A DNA stretch of 64,000 nucleotides from Albifimbria verrucaria (Eukaryota > Ascomycota > Sordariomycetes > Hypocreales > Stachybotryaceae), in the NCBI GenBank assembly GCA_020081605.1, contig JAHREC010000007.1:186001-250000 (forward strand), written 5' to 3'. The translations under genes were made by a program, and so were the position numbers. Below, one piece after another: positions 1-11,185 of the stretch. The notes under the pieces are model-generated. The model had not been told where the DNA came from. It saw nothing but the letters and a program-made list of their open reading frames with translations, and ran no database searches. Every line of letters starts with the position of its first letter. Within the stretch, counting starts at the first letter, position 1.

Positions 1-631
1 AGCAACAATGTATCGCGATTTGTGGCACTTGAAAGCACGCACGGGGAGACAGGCAGCCATTGGGAGGATGATCATCAAACGGACAAGAGGAACATCCGGA
101 AAACCACGACTACCATGGTTCACGGTCAGGAGGCGAACGAAAGCCTGGAATTGAGGCCCTACGAGTTCTCTGTGAATGGGGCGTTGAAGACTTCGAGAAC
201 GGAGTCTCAAAATTCGCTGGTATAAGCTGTGGGCATAGACAAACTGTTTTTGTGTATATTAAAGAGCGCGCATGAGGCACTGATTTCTATAGACTGGGAG
301 GTGAATAATGGGACCACGAACATTTCGACAGAACCTGATTTGGCGTTTGGTGAGGAATTCCCTTTGGGTTTCCAGAATGTGTAAAAGGACCCCTACGAGC
401 ACAGACTGGAATCGCTTATCGATTTTTGATGCGTATCAGAATGCAACCTCGGCATTGCAGTGGCAGCTGAACTTGGGGGCGAAGTGGTGGGAGGGACCGT
501 TGCCCTCCCCTCTAGGCGTTACGTCAATTGGACCACGTTATCCGGTCTCACCGTCTTACCCCCATAATTTCGAGAATGCATCCACTGTGCCACACTCGTG
601 CATGTTCAGACGCACGTCTGATGCACGTCTG

Positions 632-676
632 ATCCTACAATCCTACAGTACAATCCTACAATCCTACAGCACGATC
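632..676. repeat. Short degenerate tandem repeat (AATCCTACA-type)
   Basis: The unit AATCCTACA recurs about four times in close succession, with GTAC or GCACG interruptions between copies. It looks like a small microsatellite-like expansion. No gene uses it. Confidence 0.6.
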
Positions 677-687
677 CTTCGCTACCA

Positions 688-785
688 GGGGTGGGGCGGG
701 GCGGGCGGGGCAGAGGGGAGGAGGAGAGATGGAGGAGGGATGGAGGAGGGAGGATGGAGGAGGGAGGATGGACGGGGAGACAGGG
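688..785 (+). repeat. G-rich and GGAGGA purine tract
   Basis: The top strand here is almost entirely purine. It begins with closely spaced G runs (GGGG, GGGG, GGG, GGGG) and continues as an irregular GGAGGGAGGATGGA repeat. The G runs could form a G-quadruplex, and the mirror-like purine tract could form triplex DNA. Both are inferences from composition only. Confidence 0.6.
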
Positions 786-1126
786 GAGGAAGGCTGGGGC
801 ACATGGAGTTCCTCCCTCACCAGCCTTGACGCAGCGCACCCGTTACATCCAAAATGGCCCTCGGAGCCCTTTTGTGTCGAGAAGGTAAGATTCCCCGTTT
901 GTGCAGACCGAGCGGCTAGAGCTGGTTGGGTACACCTTGGGCGAAATTGTATGTGGGCATTGTTTGGTTATCTCGCGCGGGGAATGGGAGGGGGGAATGT
1001 CGTAGGTGGATCTGCTTGGTCGAAAGTCCCTAATGGTTTATTTATCATATGCATAGGGGCTCTGACGCAGTGTCATCAGGTGCACCGGTTCTTGTCACCA
1101 CGTCTCGAAACCGTAATTGCATCAAA

Positions 1127-3124
1127 ATGGCCCTTAGCCCGATTTTCACCAACTCCACGGCATACCTATTGTGGTCAGCTGCTGGAGCATTTGCTCTGTA
1201 CTTGGCGGCCACGCTCTTCTACCGCCTGTACTTTCATCCTCTGGCACGATTCCCAGGGCCCAAGCTTGCAGCCGCCTCAAAATGGTATGAAGCGTATTTT
1301 GATCTGCGGCCTCATCGCCCAGGCACGTTCTTTGAGGAGTTGAAGCGAATGCATGAAGTTTACGGTATTACCGCCCCGTCCCAAAACCCCGGCGACTGCA
1401 GAGCCTGGACCTGACTTATTCGTAGGCCCTGTGGTTCGTGTCAACCCTGATGAGCTGCACATCAACGACTCGACCTTCGTTGAGAAAATATACGTAAACC
1501 CGGCCAATGTACGTCGCAAAATCCGTGTGATTGGCAGCGTCAAGTCCAAAGTATTAACGATCTGGTTATAGGGAGTTCGTAACAAGTATCCTCCCTCTGC
1601 CTTGATGATTGGTGCACCTGATTCAGGTAAGCAACTACTCAAAATGACATTGTCACCCAGGTTGAAACGTCTGGACTAACAACTATGTCCTAGGCGCTGG
1701 AACTATCCACCATGAGATCCATCGGAAAAGGCGTCTTGCTATGGGTCCCAAGTTTTCCAAGCAGGAAGCAGCCACAGCGACGGATCTCATCTACGACAAC
1801 GTCGAGCTCGTTCTGAGGAACGTAGACCGCCACATCAAAGAGCGTGGAGTCGCCGAAATGCGGATCAACTGGATGGCATTCAGCTTCGACACGCTCTCCG
1901 GCTACCTGTTTGGCAAGCCCATGTGTATGCTTGAGGACGAGGAATTGACCGAAGGCTGGTTCAAGACAGTCAAGGCCGTGGCCGTTACTACACCATTCGC
2001 CAAGCAGTTCCCTTGGTTTATTCCCAACGCGATGAAACTACCCATGTGGGTGATCAAGGCTATCTCGCCGGAGATTGCCAGGATTGCCAAACTGCGATGG
2101 GTGAGAACTTTGCCATGAAATATTCAAGTGTGCACATGCATGCTAACACAGATATACAGGATCTAGATGCTCAAGCTGCGGCGGCTGCCAACCAGTTTGC
2201 AAACGAGGATCCAGAAAAGCCCAACGCGCATCGCGAACTCTTTCGCACAATCCTCTCGTCTCCAGCCATCAACGACCAAGAGAAAAAGCCCGAGCGCATT
2301 GCTCAGGAGGCTTTTGCTGTTATGGTTGCCGGCAACGACGCTATCATGTGGACCTTTGCTACTGGAACATACTACATCCTCGCGAATAAGGAGAAGATCA
2401 TGCCACGCCTCCGTGAAGAGTTATTGAAAGTGATGCCCAATCCGCATGACCGACCCTCGGTCGCAGAACTGGAGGCACTGCCCTGGTTTGTAAGTTTGAG
2501 ACCTAGTCATGACGCACGGCTTCGCACTTTACTAAGAGCTTCTAGTCGGCCATCATTAAGGAATTGCTCCGTATCGCAGCACCCTCCTTTCGAGGCTGCC
2601 CGTTGTTGCTCCCGATGAGGCACTCCAGTGTGGTGACTGGACAATTCCAGCAGGGGTTAGTGGCTCCGCAACTAGTCTATCCCGTTTATGAGTAACCAGC
2701 TGACCGAGCTCTCAGACACCGATGAGCATGACATACCGGAACGTTACCATGGACCCTAAGATTTTCAAGGATCCAGAAGCTTTCATGCCTGAAAGGTGGC
2801 TCTCGGATAACCCTGAGCTTACTGAGATCAGCCGATACCATCTCCCATTTGGGCGAGGAAGCCGTATTTGTGTGGGCATGAAGTGAGTACCACTCCCCAA
2901 CCGTCATACAATGGTCTAGATCAATTCGTGCTTCAAAATACTGACAAGCCCGAAACAACAGCTTCGCTACGACGGCGCTCCACGTTGGTCTCGCTGCGTT
3001 TTTCCGACGCCACGATTTTGTTCTGCATGATACCACATATGAGTTGGATGTGAAAATGGTCCGTGACTGCTTCAGTGGAGACACGTCCCACGATAGCAAG
3101 GGAGTTCGAATCAAGTATGCTTAA
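1127..3124 (+). CDS. Cytochrome P450 monooxygenase with altered I-helix (P450-1)
   Basis: This is a microsomal P450. The ATG at 1127 opens an N-terminal membrane anchor followed by the hinge FPGPKLAA. Six introns fit with GT..AG ends: 1365-1425, 1494-1571, 1627-1693, 2101-2159, about 2489-2546, 2656-2715; a seventh at 2883-2961 splits the segment after the heme loop. The PERW motif and the heme loop [10 protein letters not shown], with its Cys ligand, are present. The I-helix reads AGNDAIMW, so the usual Thr of AGxDT is Ala. The frame is lost once near 2591-2597, between the ExxR region and the following strand, by one missing base. The protein is otherwise full length (about 500 residues) and resembles fungal CYP58-type enzymes. 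It converges on the GMC gene 247 bp downstream. The substrate is unknown. Confidence 0.85.
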
Positions 3125-3371
3125 TGTAAACATGAGGAGTTGGGACTGATTCTATGATGATATCATACTCATTTTACTATATGAATTTTATTCTATTAGG
3201 AGACTAAACTATTTAGAGCTCATCCTTGCCTTTGGAAGTGGGCTTCTGTTGCGATGAAGAATTGGCATCCTCGACGAAAGCGGATGGCGAGTGAGAAGGT
3301 CCTGAAGTCTGGTTACTACCAACCATCCCTAGCACCGTAGGCCCTCGATTGTAAACAATCATACCCATGGC

Positions 3372-5595
3372 TCACTCACCATTCAGAATGTCGTTGGCGA
3401 TCTTTTCAGCAAGTGCATCTAAAAGGATGGAATTAGCGATTACAGGTTCTTGTGAATTGCTTCGATAGACTTGAGGAAAGGACAGCAACAAGAAGCAATT
3501 TGCTGCCCGGGGTATGTACTTACACACTGTCTGAGAGGGTGTACCGGGCGGTAGAATAGGGAATGCCGAGGCATCCACAACTCGCAAACCCTTCACGCCA
3601 TAGACCTTGGCCTTTGGATCCACTACGGCCATCTTATTCGTCGACGGACCCATGGCACAGGTGCAGCTACCATGCGAGACGGGGAAGGCTTGCTTCCGGA
3701 TGACCGCCAGGATTTGTTCGTCAGTCTTGACATCAAGACCTGGGAACACTTCATCACCAACGACTACGGGACTGGTGGTCGTTTGCGTAAAGATCTTTCG
3801 GGAGAGTTTAAAGGCCGCAACGGCCATCTCCTGGTCTCGCGGATCAAGCAGCCAGTTGGGTGAGATAATGGGATTGACGTTGGTGTCGGTCGACGCAATT
3901 GTGACGTTGCCGCGCGAGAAGGGGCAGGAAGTGCGACCATGGGAGAGACATAGTTGCCAGCCGGTGCGCCCATACTATCCTCAAAGTTGCCGACATAGGC
4001 ATCAAGGGCATGAACTGAACGTGCGGCCAGTCTGTGGAGAAACTATCGATATCCTTCCGTGTGGAGGCCTTAATAGCACCGTCGGCGAATTTCGTAAAGG
4101 CGAGGATGTCTCCGCCATTGTTGGTGAACATTCCAGTGAGGCTTTGACGGTACAGGTTGAGATGCTCGACGAAAACGGCAGGGTCCGAGAAGGCGTTATG
4201 GGTCAACACATTGACCGCGTAGCTAGGCGACATAACGACATGGTCCTATATGAGCCCGCAAGTTAACCCAGAGTTTCGTGTCGGAGCGCGCTGCATTGCC
4301 AGTGGCTTACCATCATGTTTTGGCCGACTCCGGGCAAATCCGAGACGACATCAATTCCGAGACCTTTCAGTGTAGCAGCAGGGCCAACACCGGACACCAT
4401 CAGAAGCTGTGGCGATCTGGACTAAGAGTTAGCTCCGCGATCGAATTCCCCACCAGATCCTACTAGCATACCTTGCGAATCCCGCTGAGACGATGACCTC
4501 TTTGTTTGCCGTGAGCTGGTATTCGACGCCGCCACTCTCGACCACGGCGCCAATTGCCTTCTTGTTCCCATCGAAAAGGATCTTCTTAGCCAGCGTCTGC
4601 TTGTAGATATTCAAGTTGGTGGTCTTCTTCAGCGCGTCTCGGAGGTAGGACGTCGAGGACGAACTTCGCGACTGCGTCTTTGAGTCCATGGACGATGGTG
4701 GGTAAGCGTAGCCGAAGATTTTGCCATCGGCCAGCGCTCCAGGCAGGGCCTTGAGGCCAATACCTTGAAATCCCTTCTCGAGCCAGGATGAAATGGGATT
4801 GGCCCAGTTGAGGTAACCGACCTGGACGGGGCCGCCGTTGGCGGTGAAGGCAGCGGCCTGGTAAGGTGTCGTAGCATTGGCGAATCGCGTCTTCTTGTTC
4901 GGCGCCGTGAAGTTGGCCACTTTGCGGTAGAAGCGCAGCATGTTCTGGAACAGGTAGGAGTCGTCTCCTACCAGCTCGGCCCATTTTACCAGCGCGCCTT
5001 CGTGTGCGCTATCACAAGCAGTCAGCGATGCTTGTCTCGCAAAGAGCTCGCGAATACAGAAACTAACCGAGGGAACCACAGGTAATTACGAGAGCTTCCG
5101 CCTCCCAACACCTTGGGAATGGTGTAGTATAGGGCTCGGTTGTCCAATTGCTATTATCAAATGAGCCAAACAGTCCAGAATATTTTCGACTCCGACGCAG
5201 AAGCATCGCCAGGAATACGCGGATGCTTACCGGTTGCTTGGCCGTGTACTGGTCGAAGTCCAGCACAGGGTTCTTCAAGAAAGGGTTCGAACCGCCGAAG
5301 AAGGAGGCGAGAGCTGGGACTTGAGAATAATTGCCATTGGCGAATTCGGCAAAATCACCGGCGTTCACCAAGGCCACCGTGTATCGCCCGTCGGAAGCGA
5401 GGCGGTGCGCCAGAGTGATGCCGGCGGTGCCACCTCCGAGGATGACATAGTCGTAGGTCCCTGGGAGGCCCGCGACGCCGAAGTGAGAGCCCAAGAGCTG
5501 CTCCCTACAATTGCGTCTTGGAAACCAGTGACAGGCGAGCATGCCGCGAGAATGCAGCATGCATACGCAAGAGGGGTCGCTTGGAATATTCTCAT
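3372..5595 (-). CDS. Secreted GMC oxidoreductase (FAD), frame-disrupted (GMC-1)
   Basis: This is an FAD-dependent glucose-methanol-choline family oxidase or dehydrogenase. The ATG at 5595-5593 opens a signal peptide ([19 protein letters not shown]). After it comes the dinucleotide fold VILGGGTAG, the second FAD motif [10 protein letters not shown], a C-terminal HGSCTCAMG block and [11 protein letters not shown]. The introns are 5151-5230, 5009-5067, 4417-4471, 4246-4310 and 3419-3523, all with good splice ends. The stop is the TGA at 3374-3372. The frame breaks near 5500 (between signal peptide and FAD fold), near 4004-4009 at a C run, and near 3910-3917. Each fits one missing base, although the last could instead be two extra bases. 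It is convergent with the P450, which suggests shared pathway membership. The substrate is unknown. Confidence 0.8.
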
Positions 5596-8229
5596 GATGA
5601 ACGAATGGCCTTGCGAATGCGGAAGCCAATGGAGAACACAGGGACTCGTTGATTCAGGATGACACCGAAATCCTGAAGGTTGGCCGAATGTTGCATGCGC
5701 ATTCCTAGTCGCCAATTGGGGTACTTATCCGTGGAGGGTTGCGTGCAAATAGGCAGCAGGTTGGTTCGCTAGCTAGGGATGCCTGTAAAAGCAATAATTC
5801 CATCGCCCCGGACAGCCCTCGAACGGACCAGTACAGGGTCCCCAGTCAGGGCGCAATCATACATCCAAAGCTTCGATTTCCGGCCGCTCAGCAATTGCTA
5901 ATCCCGACACTCGGGTCGCGGAGGTATCATATCATTGTGCTCGGCTACATGGGGAGACGCACGTTTTCATGAGGATCCATGTGGCAATAATTCCTTCACA
6001 CCCTCCATGGGCTCCATGAGGGGCAGGGGCTCCATTGTTAAAGAGGGGCCTGGTCTATCCCTTACCTGACGCAACAGGCGCTATTACATGCAGTAAGCCT
6101 GGTATGGATGGCACGGTGACACCCGTGTTTGATTTCTGGAGGGGTGGGACGGGGATGAGCTCGGTTGGTGCCCTGTTATTCGATTCCTCTATGCAGCTCA
6201 GCATTGATAACAACGCAATGTAACCCCCTTCACGGCATCCCACTTCCGCTCTCCAATACCGATACCCCATGCATTCTTTCTCTTAGCTAAGAAGATGCTG
6301 ACACCCTGGAGCGTATCAAGTTGACATCCAATCATAACTCTTCCTCACACAGCCTTCTTCCACAATGCAGCAATCTCGCATCAAGTGTTCCTTTCAGCTC
6401 TCCGGATGTCCGTTCTGGGTCCATCAGCTCCCAAGCATCTGGCGCCCGACACCAATCATATTCCCACACTTATAGATGTGGGGTTGCATTTCCTGATTGA
6501 CCTGTACACGCATGGATGGGAGGTCCAGTTGCACCGTATGTATGCATGCTGTAATTACTATGCTACGATTCTAATTACCCTAAGGCACTATTCCTACCTG
6601 TCTGGGACAATGCGACATATCCAAGTCTAGAACAACTCTTGAATAGCAACATGTACACATGTGTAAAACACTCTTCACAATCACTATGGCGCTTGTATTT
6701 AGTATGCTTCGTTGATTACCTGACGTGAATACCTACAGCTGCACCATGATTGGTGAACCACTAGCAAGAGACTTGAAATACTAAGAATATATTATTTTAG
6801 CAAGGACGTAACTAATTAAACCCTTCTGCGTTTGTAGTTTTCTATTGGTTATAGGTAAAGACATAGATATATAGTCTCTTAATTATAGTAAAGCAATACC
6901 TATAATATTGCTTTAAGATAGATAAGTTATATACTTTATAAAGTCACTAACTTAAGTAAAATAACGAAGTTTAATCATTTAAAATAGCATAAAAATAAGA
7001 TATTAATATAATAGAGATAAATTGAATATTAGTATTTTTTTTCTAAGAAAGTTTAATTAAATTATATAGTATTTTAAAATCATTATATATCGCGAATAAA
7101 TATAAAAAGAATTTAAGAAATATATTCTTATATAAATATATTAGTATCAAAAATATATATAATATAGTTATACTATAGTTATACCATAGATAGTAGATTA
7201 ACCATTATACGGATGACTGGTTAAATACCTAGTGTTATATGGATCCTTGTATTTGAATCCTTTCGCAATTAGGAGCTAAGATGCGGCCGTCTATATCAGC
7301 CCTAACCGAGACCGTAACGCAGTCTTCCAAGTATAGTACACTTGCCACTTTCTGAAGTAGCGTATGCTTATTTGACATGGGTCGCGTCTAGTCCCGTTAG
7401 GCTCACTCCCTGGTGAATGATGTTGGTGATGATCCTTCATGTGCCCCACCGGTCCTTACTCGGTGTTTTGAGAAAGATATCCGACGTCCCCAGCATTAAG
7501 GGTCAAGGATATTATCGATAACCACCTAACAGGACCGGGGTGTCGATATCGTCTGCATTCACCTAGCCTAATTGCCGCATTTATTAGGCTCACGCAAGTT
7601 AAGGACCTCTGTGCAGCTGTCATTCTTGCGTCTATCCAATAACAGTCAGGAGAAAGAAATCGTTGATCGAGCTGCCTGCTTGAGTAGATTCTTCCGGGAC
7701 TAGTAAGCTATGGAGACCATACCAAGGTACCAGTTAGCCGGAGAGGGGGCAGATAGGCCCGCTGAATCCCCATCCTAAGGCGGACCTTTTCGCAACCGGA
7801 AGCAAAAGTCGGGACAGTGATGGAGACTACAGCCATGCGTACATAAGGCATCGAAAAGTCCCGTGGCGAGACCTCAATCTCCAAGATTGGCATTTTTGTA
7901 ATTCGTACATGCCCTCAATCTGATCACGATAGACACTCAACATGGCGCCTCGTGGTTTCGTGATCAACACGCGGGGATGAGATATACGGGAGAGGCTCTA
8001 GTACGAGATCACCGCGCTGTTCACGGCTAGAATAAGCTCACTGACACTATGTATAGGCGGCCCTGAAAGATAGTGGAGTTGACGAAAACCTTCGGACCCA
8101 TGATCAATGCAAAGACCATGCGCAATTTGGCTCTGACGAGCTCCCATCTACTTCACGGCCGTGGGGCAAGAGCACGGTCAAGTCGCGTCCCCAGTAGCCT
8201 CACCGGGAAGACACATTGGCTATTACGCT
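5596..8229. other. Intergenic region with an AT-rich core
   Basis: No open frame here has family motifs. The first few hundred bases are the presumed GMC-1 promoter. From about 6640 to 7260 the DNA becomes very AT-rich (runs of TATA and TTAATA), with sharp compositional edges against the GC-richer flanks. This is the look of a RIP-mutated or long-decayed repeat, but I see no clear terminal repeats. From 7260 to 8229 the composition is mixed and no gene is evident. Confidence 0.45.
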
Positions 8230-9890
8230 ATGACAACAAGCGTTTCTCAATGGGTCAAGAACGTCATGGCTAGGCACGAGCCATCTGAACGAACGTTGGA
8301 ATTCGTCAGGTCGTTCTCGGCCGAATTCCACGACCTTGCTGAGAAGGAGAGAGAATTGAGCACCGGGTTGCATGACATTGACGCAATAGAATTCACATAC
8401 CAGCATACATTAGAGGCCTGCGCTGCCATACTTCTGGCTGGTAACGAAACCAATGATCCTGCTGAAATCTTACTCCAGTACCATGCATCACAGGCTGGCG
8501 GAGACGATCATTTCAAGCCATGGGGCAGGTTGCTTACTGGCCTTGACTGTGACCCGCCCATCATTGTTCAGTTTCCTTTCTACCTCTTAATGTGCAATTC
8601 ATTCACACTCGAGCCACAAACTCATAGAGAAGACTATGTATACGCGACGTTGACAGGCGTCGACTGGGTAGGACTCACCTGTTCCTTGAGCACTCCCTCT
8701 ACTTCCTCCATGATCATACAAGTCACCTGGCACTTGTCATCGGTGACTGTCCTTGTGGAGAGGACAAGTCAATAGCAAGTTTTGCTAATCAACTGAACCC
8801 TGCAGGCAAGAGGACAGGGAAAATTCAACAAACGATTCGCTGCTTTCGAGGCCATGGCTCGCGCCGCTGTCCCAACGCTGGATGATTCCAAGGCAGGCCT
8901 AGATCGTTGCTTCTGGCGATTAAGTCTTGGATACCTGCGAGCGATGAATGATTGTGAAAACGCGATGCCTCTTAAAGCCCCCAGAAAGTCACACATCGAT
9001 CACGGACTTGACCCGGACCTGGCTATCATGGCCCGTGGCTTTGATACCATCGGCACTGCTTACATGTGCCGCGATGGCGCCGCATTCATTGACGACCAAG
9101 GAATAGACTCGCTCGTTGGATCTGCCGTCCCAAATGATGTGATGGACCTCCATACCGACATATTCACTGGCGAGACTCGTAACCTGCTTCGGCTGCTGTA
9201 TCCTTCTGATGTCAGAATGGAGTCAGCTATTCAGACAATGTCGACTGTTCTGTCGAGTATGTTGTGCGAGACCATCCGCGGTCATCACCGAGCACGTATG
9301 CATAACCGCGAGGATGCCCGCATTTCTTCAACGTCCCCTCCGTACAGCTTTTCAAGAGCTCGACACAGGCGCATTTTTGAAGTTCTCGAGCTGTACATCG
9401 CTAAATATCCGCAATTCTGGGAGTGGTGAGTTCATTCGTTCGGACTGGATGGCCCATGAGATGTACAAGATGTGCTAACGCGAAAGCAACTAGGACTTGG
9501 GAACTTTACCGTGCTGCCAAGGCCCAGGTTACTGATGCTGGACTCGCAGAGCCGCTCGTTTGCGGACTTAGACGCGCTGCTTCGGAGGACAAGCTACCAG
9601 CATCTCCTGAGAGCAAGTTCCTCAATTTGTATTATGATATGATTGAAGACGGCTCTACACAGCTGGATAAGGCGAAGCCTCTTGGTGTGTCAGAAGATGT
9701 AGGACCCGTCATACGTGAAATCCACAGCCTGTGGCATGGCCAGCTGCTTGACGAGAACAAGAAGCCTGGATGGGGTCGTGAGTTCGATGCTAAATCCGAC
9801 AATCTGTTGGGTGAGGCAGGCGAGATTTTGGAGACTCGAGGGGCGTTTGTGACGACACTTATAGGTTCACCATCGCTTTCGGAAGACTGA
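8230..9890 (+). CDS. Putative non-canonical class I terpene cyclase
   Basis: Three exons (8230-8667, 8806-9425, 9494-9890) join into an uninterrupted 484-residue protein. Both introns have GT..AG ends, and the total of 1455 coding bases is divisible by three. There is no signal peptide or membrane segment. Near residues 256-269 lies NDVMDLHTDIFTGE, an Asn/Asp/Glu array spaced like the NSE/DTE metal triad of class I terpene synthases. An acidic GGDDHF occurs in the first exon, and no textbook DDxxD is visible. From memory, the array resembles the unusual fungal sesquiterpene cyclases of the ABA3 and AsR6 (humulene synthase) type; this was not checked by alignment. It lies between the GMC gene and the A-T-R enzyme. 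I am sure it is a gene, less sure of the function. It has none of the single-base losses seen in its neighbours. Confidence 0.55.
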
Positions 9891-11185
9891 GTATGGGCCT
9901 GCCGTATGTGGCCTACCACACCGTTGATGCCATCATCATGGCATTTGGGGCTATAAACCCGTCTGAAAACTAATATTATAGCTTTGAACAACTGTCGTTG
10001 TGAACAGCTGCTACAGTTTACGACCACGCTTACTGTAAATGGGGATCGGTGAGCAGCTGTGCGGTTACTTTCTGATGTTAGAAGCCTGACAGTCCGTTGT
10101 CGATGTCGATGCTTTGGTAGGGGTGGCTTCTCTTTTTTGTGTCAAGCAACAAGTCGTTGACACAATGGTTTCTTTTCAAAATATCCCTATATTCGTTAGA
10201 CTCTCTCCCTAGTCAGCCGGTCTTGCATCGATATCACAACCTGGCTCGGCGCGAAAAGACGTTAATTTCATACACGTGGTAGAGTGGAACGTGCTCCGGT
10301 ATGCCCTACTATCTACCAACCCAGACGGTGGTGATAAATAGGACCAGCTCTACCAACATTCTTGGCTATTCTGGTGTTAATTATAAATGAACAAAAAAAT
10401 GAAAATGATTGAAGAATAAGAAAAAAATGAGACCTGGATAAACAGACGAGGCTCGGAGGGATCACCTCGATGTGGACTGATGGAGGGGAGGCAGACTGAA
10501 TGTTAGCTCTTTGCTCTTGTTTTCCGTCTGGTTACGCCACGAAGCAATGTCAGAAAAAATGGTCTCTAGGCGCGTAACTCCAAATGTTTCTGATCACTGC
10601 ATTTCCTGAGTGCTTTTCCATCTGTGCTTGCGTTACATTCCTGACCTTGGCCTTTACTTATTCCATAGGATTTAATCAATATTTTCCCAGGCCGTGCCTA
10701 CCTGTTCTTTGCATAATGAAAAATCTGCGCCAATATACTTCAGAGAAGAGCCTAATTCCTCCTGCTCGGCCTGCTTTCCCCAAAACTTTGTGGATCTAAT
10801 GCCTGGAAGAATCTATGACTTCTAGAATGCATTTCGGGGTTTTACCCCATTTCTGTGACAGCTTGCATCTTTGCTTCTGTTTACTTCTTCTACCATTTGG
10901 CGCCCTTAGACCTCTACTATCTATACTCCTACCTAGTATTCTCTTCGGAGCGAGCCATAAAAAACCTCTCGCGTTATAAACTAACTACTGGGATGATTTA
11001 ATCCAGAGTCATTGAAACTTGAAGGGATAGCCCACGGACAATGACGTTAGCGAATAGTGAAGATAGTAACTTGTTTGAAGTGTACAAGACATGTGTTTCT
11101 ACTCAAAATGAGGGTGCCTAAGAAAGTGTGGTCCTTGCGTCTTATCCAGCCTGAGCGTAATTCTCAACAAGGACATATACACCCA
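9891..11185. other. Intergenic spacer
   Basis: This is the shared 3-prime side of the terpene-cyclase-like gene and the A-T-R gene, which converge. It is AT- and T-rich. The only frames are short (for example 10584-10799) and have no recognisable motif, so I see no gene here. Confidence 0.5.

Larger units (their letters stand above)
1..1126. other. Left-edge intergenic DNA, no convincing gene
   Basis: A frame is open from base 1 to a TAA at 223-225 (about 74 residues, hydrophilic). It could be the last exon of a gene lying to the left, but I recognise nothing in it. The longer open frames at 308-829 and 729-1343 run through a low-complexity purine tract and lack any family motif, so I do not call them genes. 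The stretch contains a short tandem repeat and a G-rich tract listed separately. The last 100 bases are the presumed promoter and leader of the P450 that starts at 1127. Confidence 0.4.

Noticed and set aside
308..1343. Open frames of 120-204 residues across the GGAGGA tract
   Set aside because: They depend on low-complexity purine repeats, overlap each other in different frames and carry no domain motif. The last part overlaps the true P450-1 start in another frame.
5063..5629. A longer N-terminus for GMC-1 in the frame of its FAD fold
   Set aside because: That leader has no signal peptide and an unlikely composition. The competing frame encodes a good signal peptide starting at 5595.
8161..8229. 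Upstream in-frame extension of the terpene-cyclase-like gene
   Set aside because: The earlier start is a non-ATG or weak-context codon, and the added residues look like translated leader. The ATG at 8230 gives a clean start.
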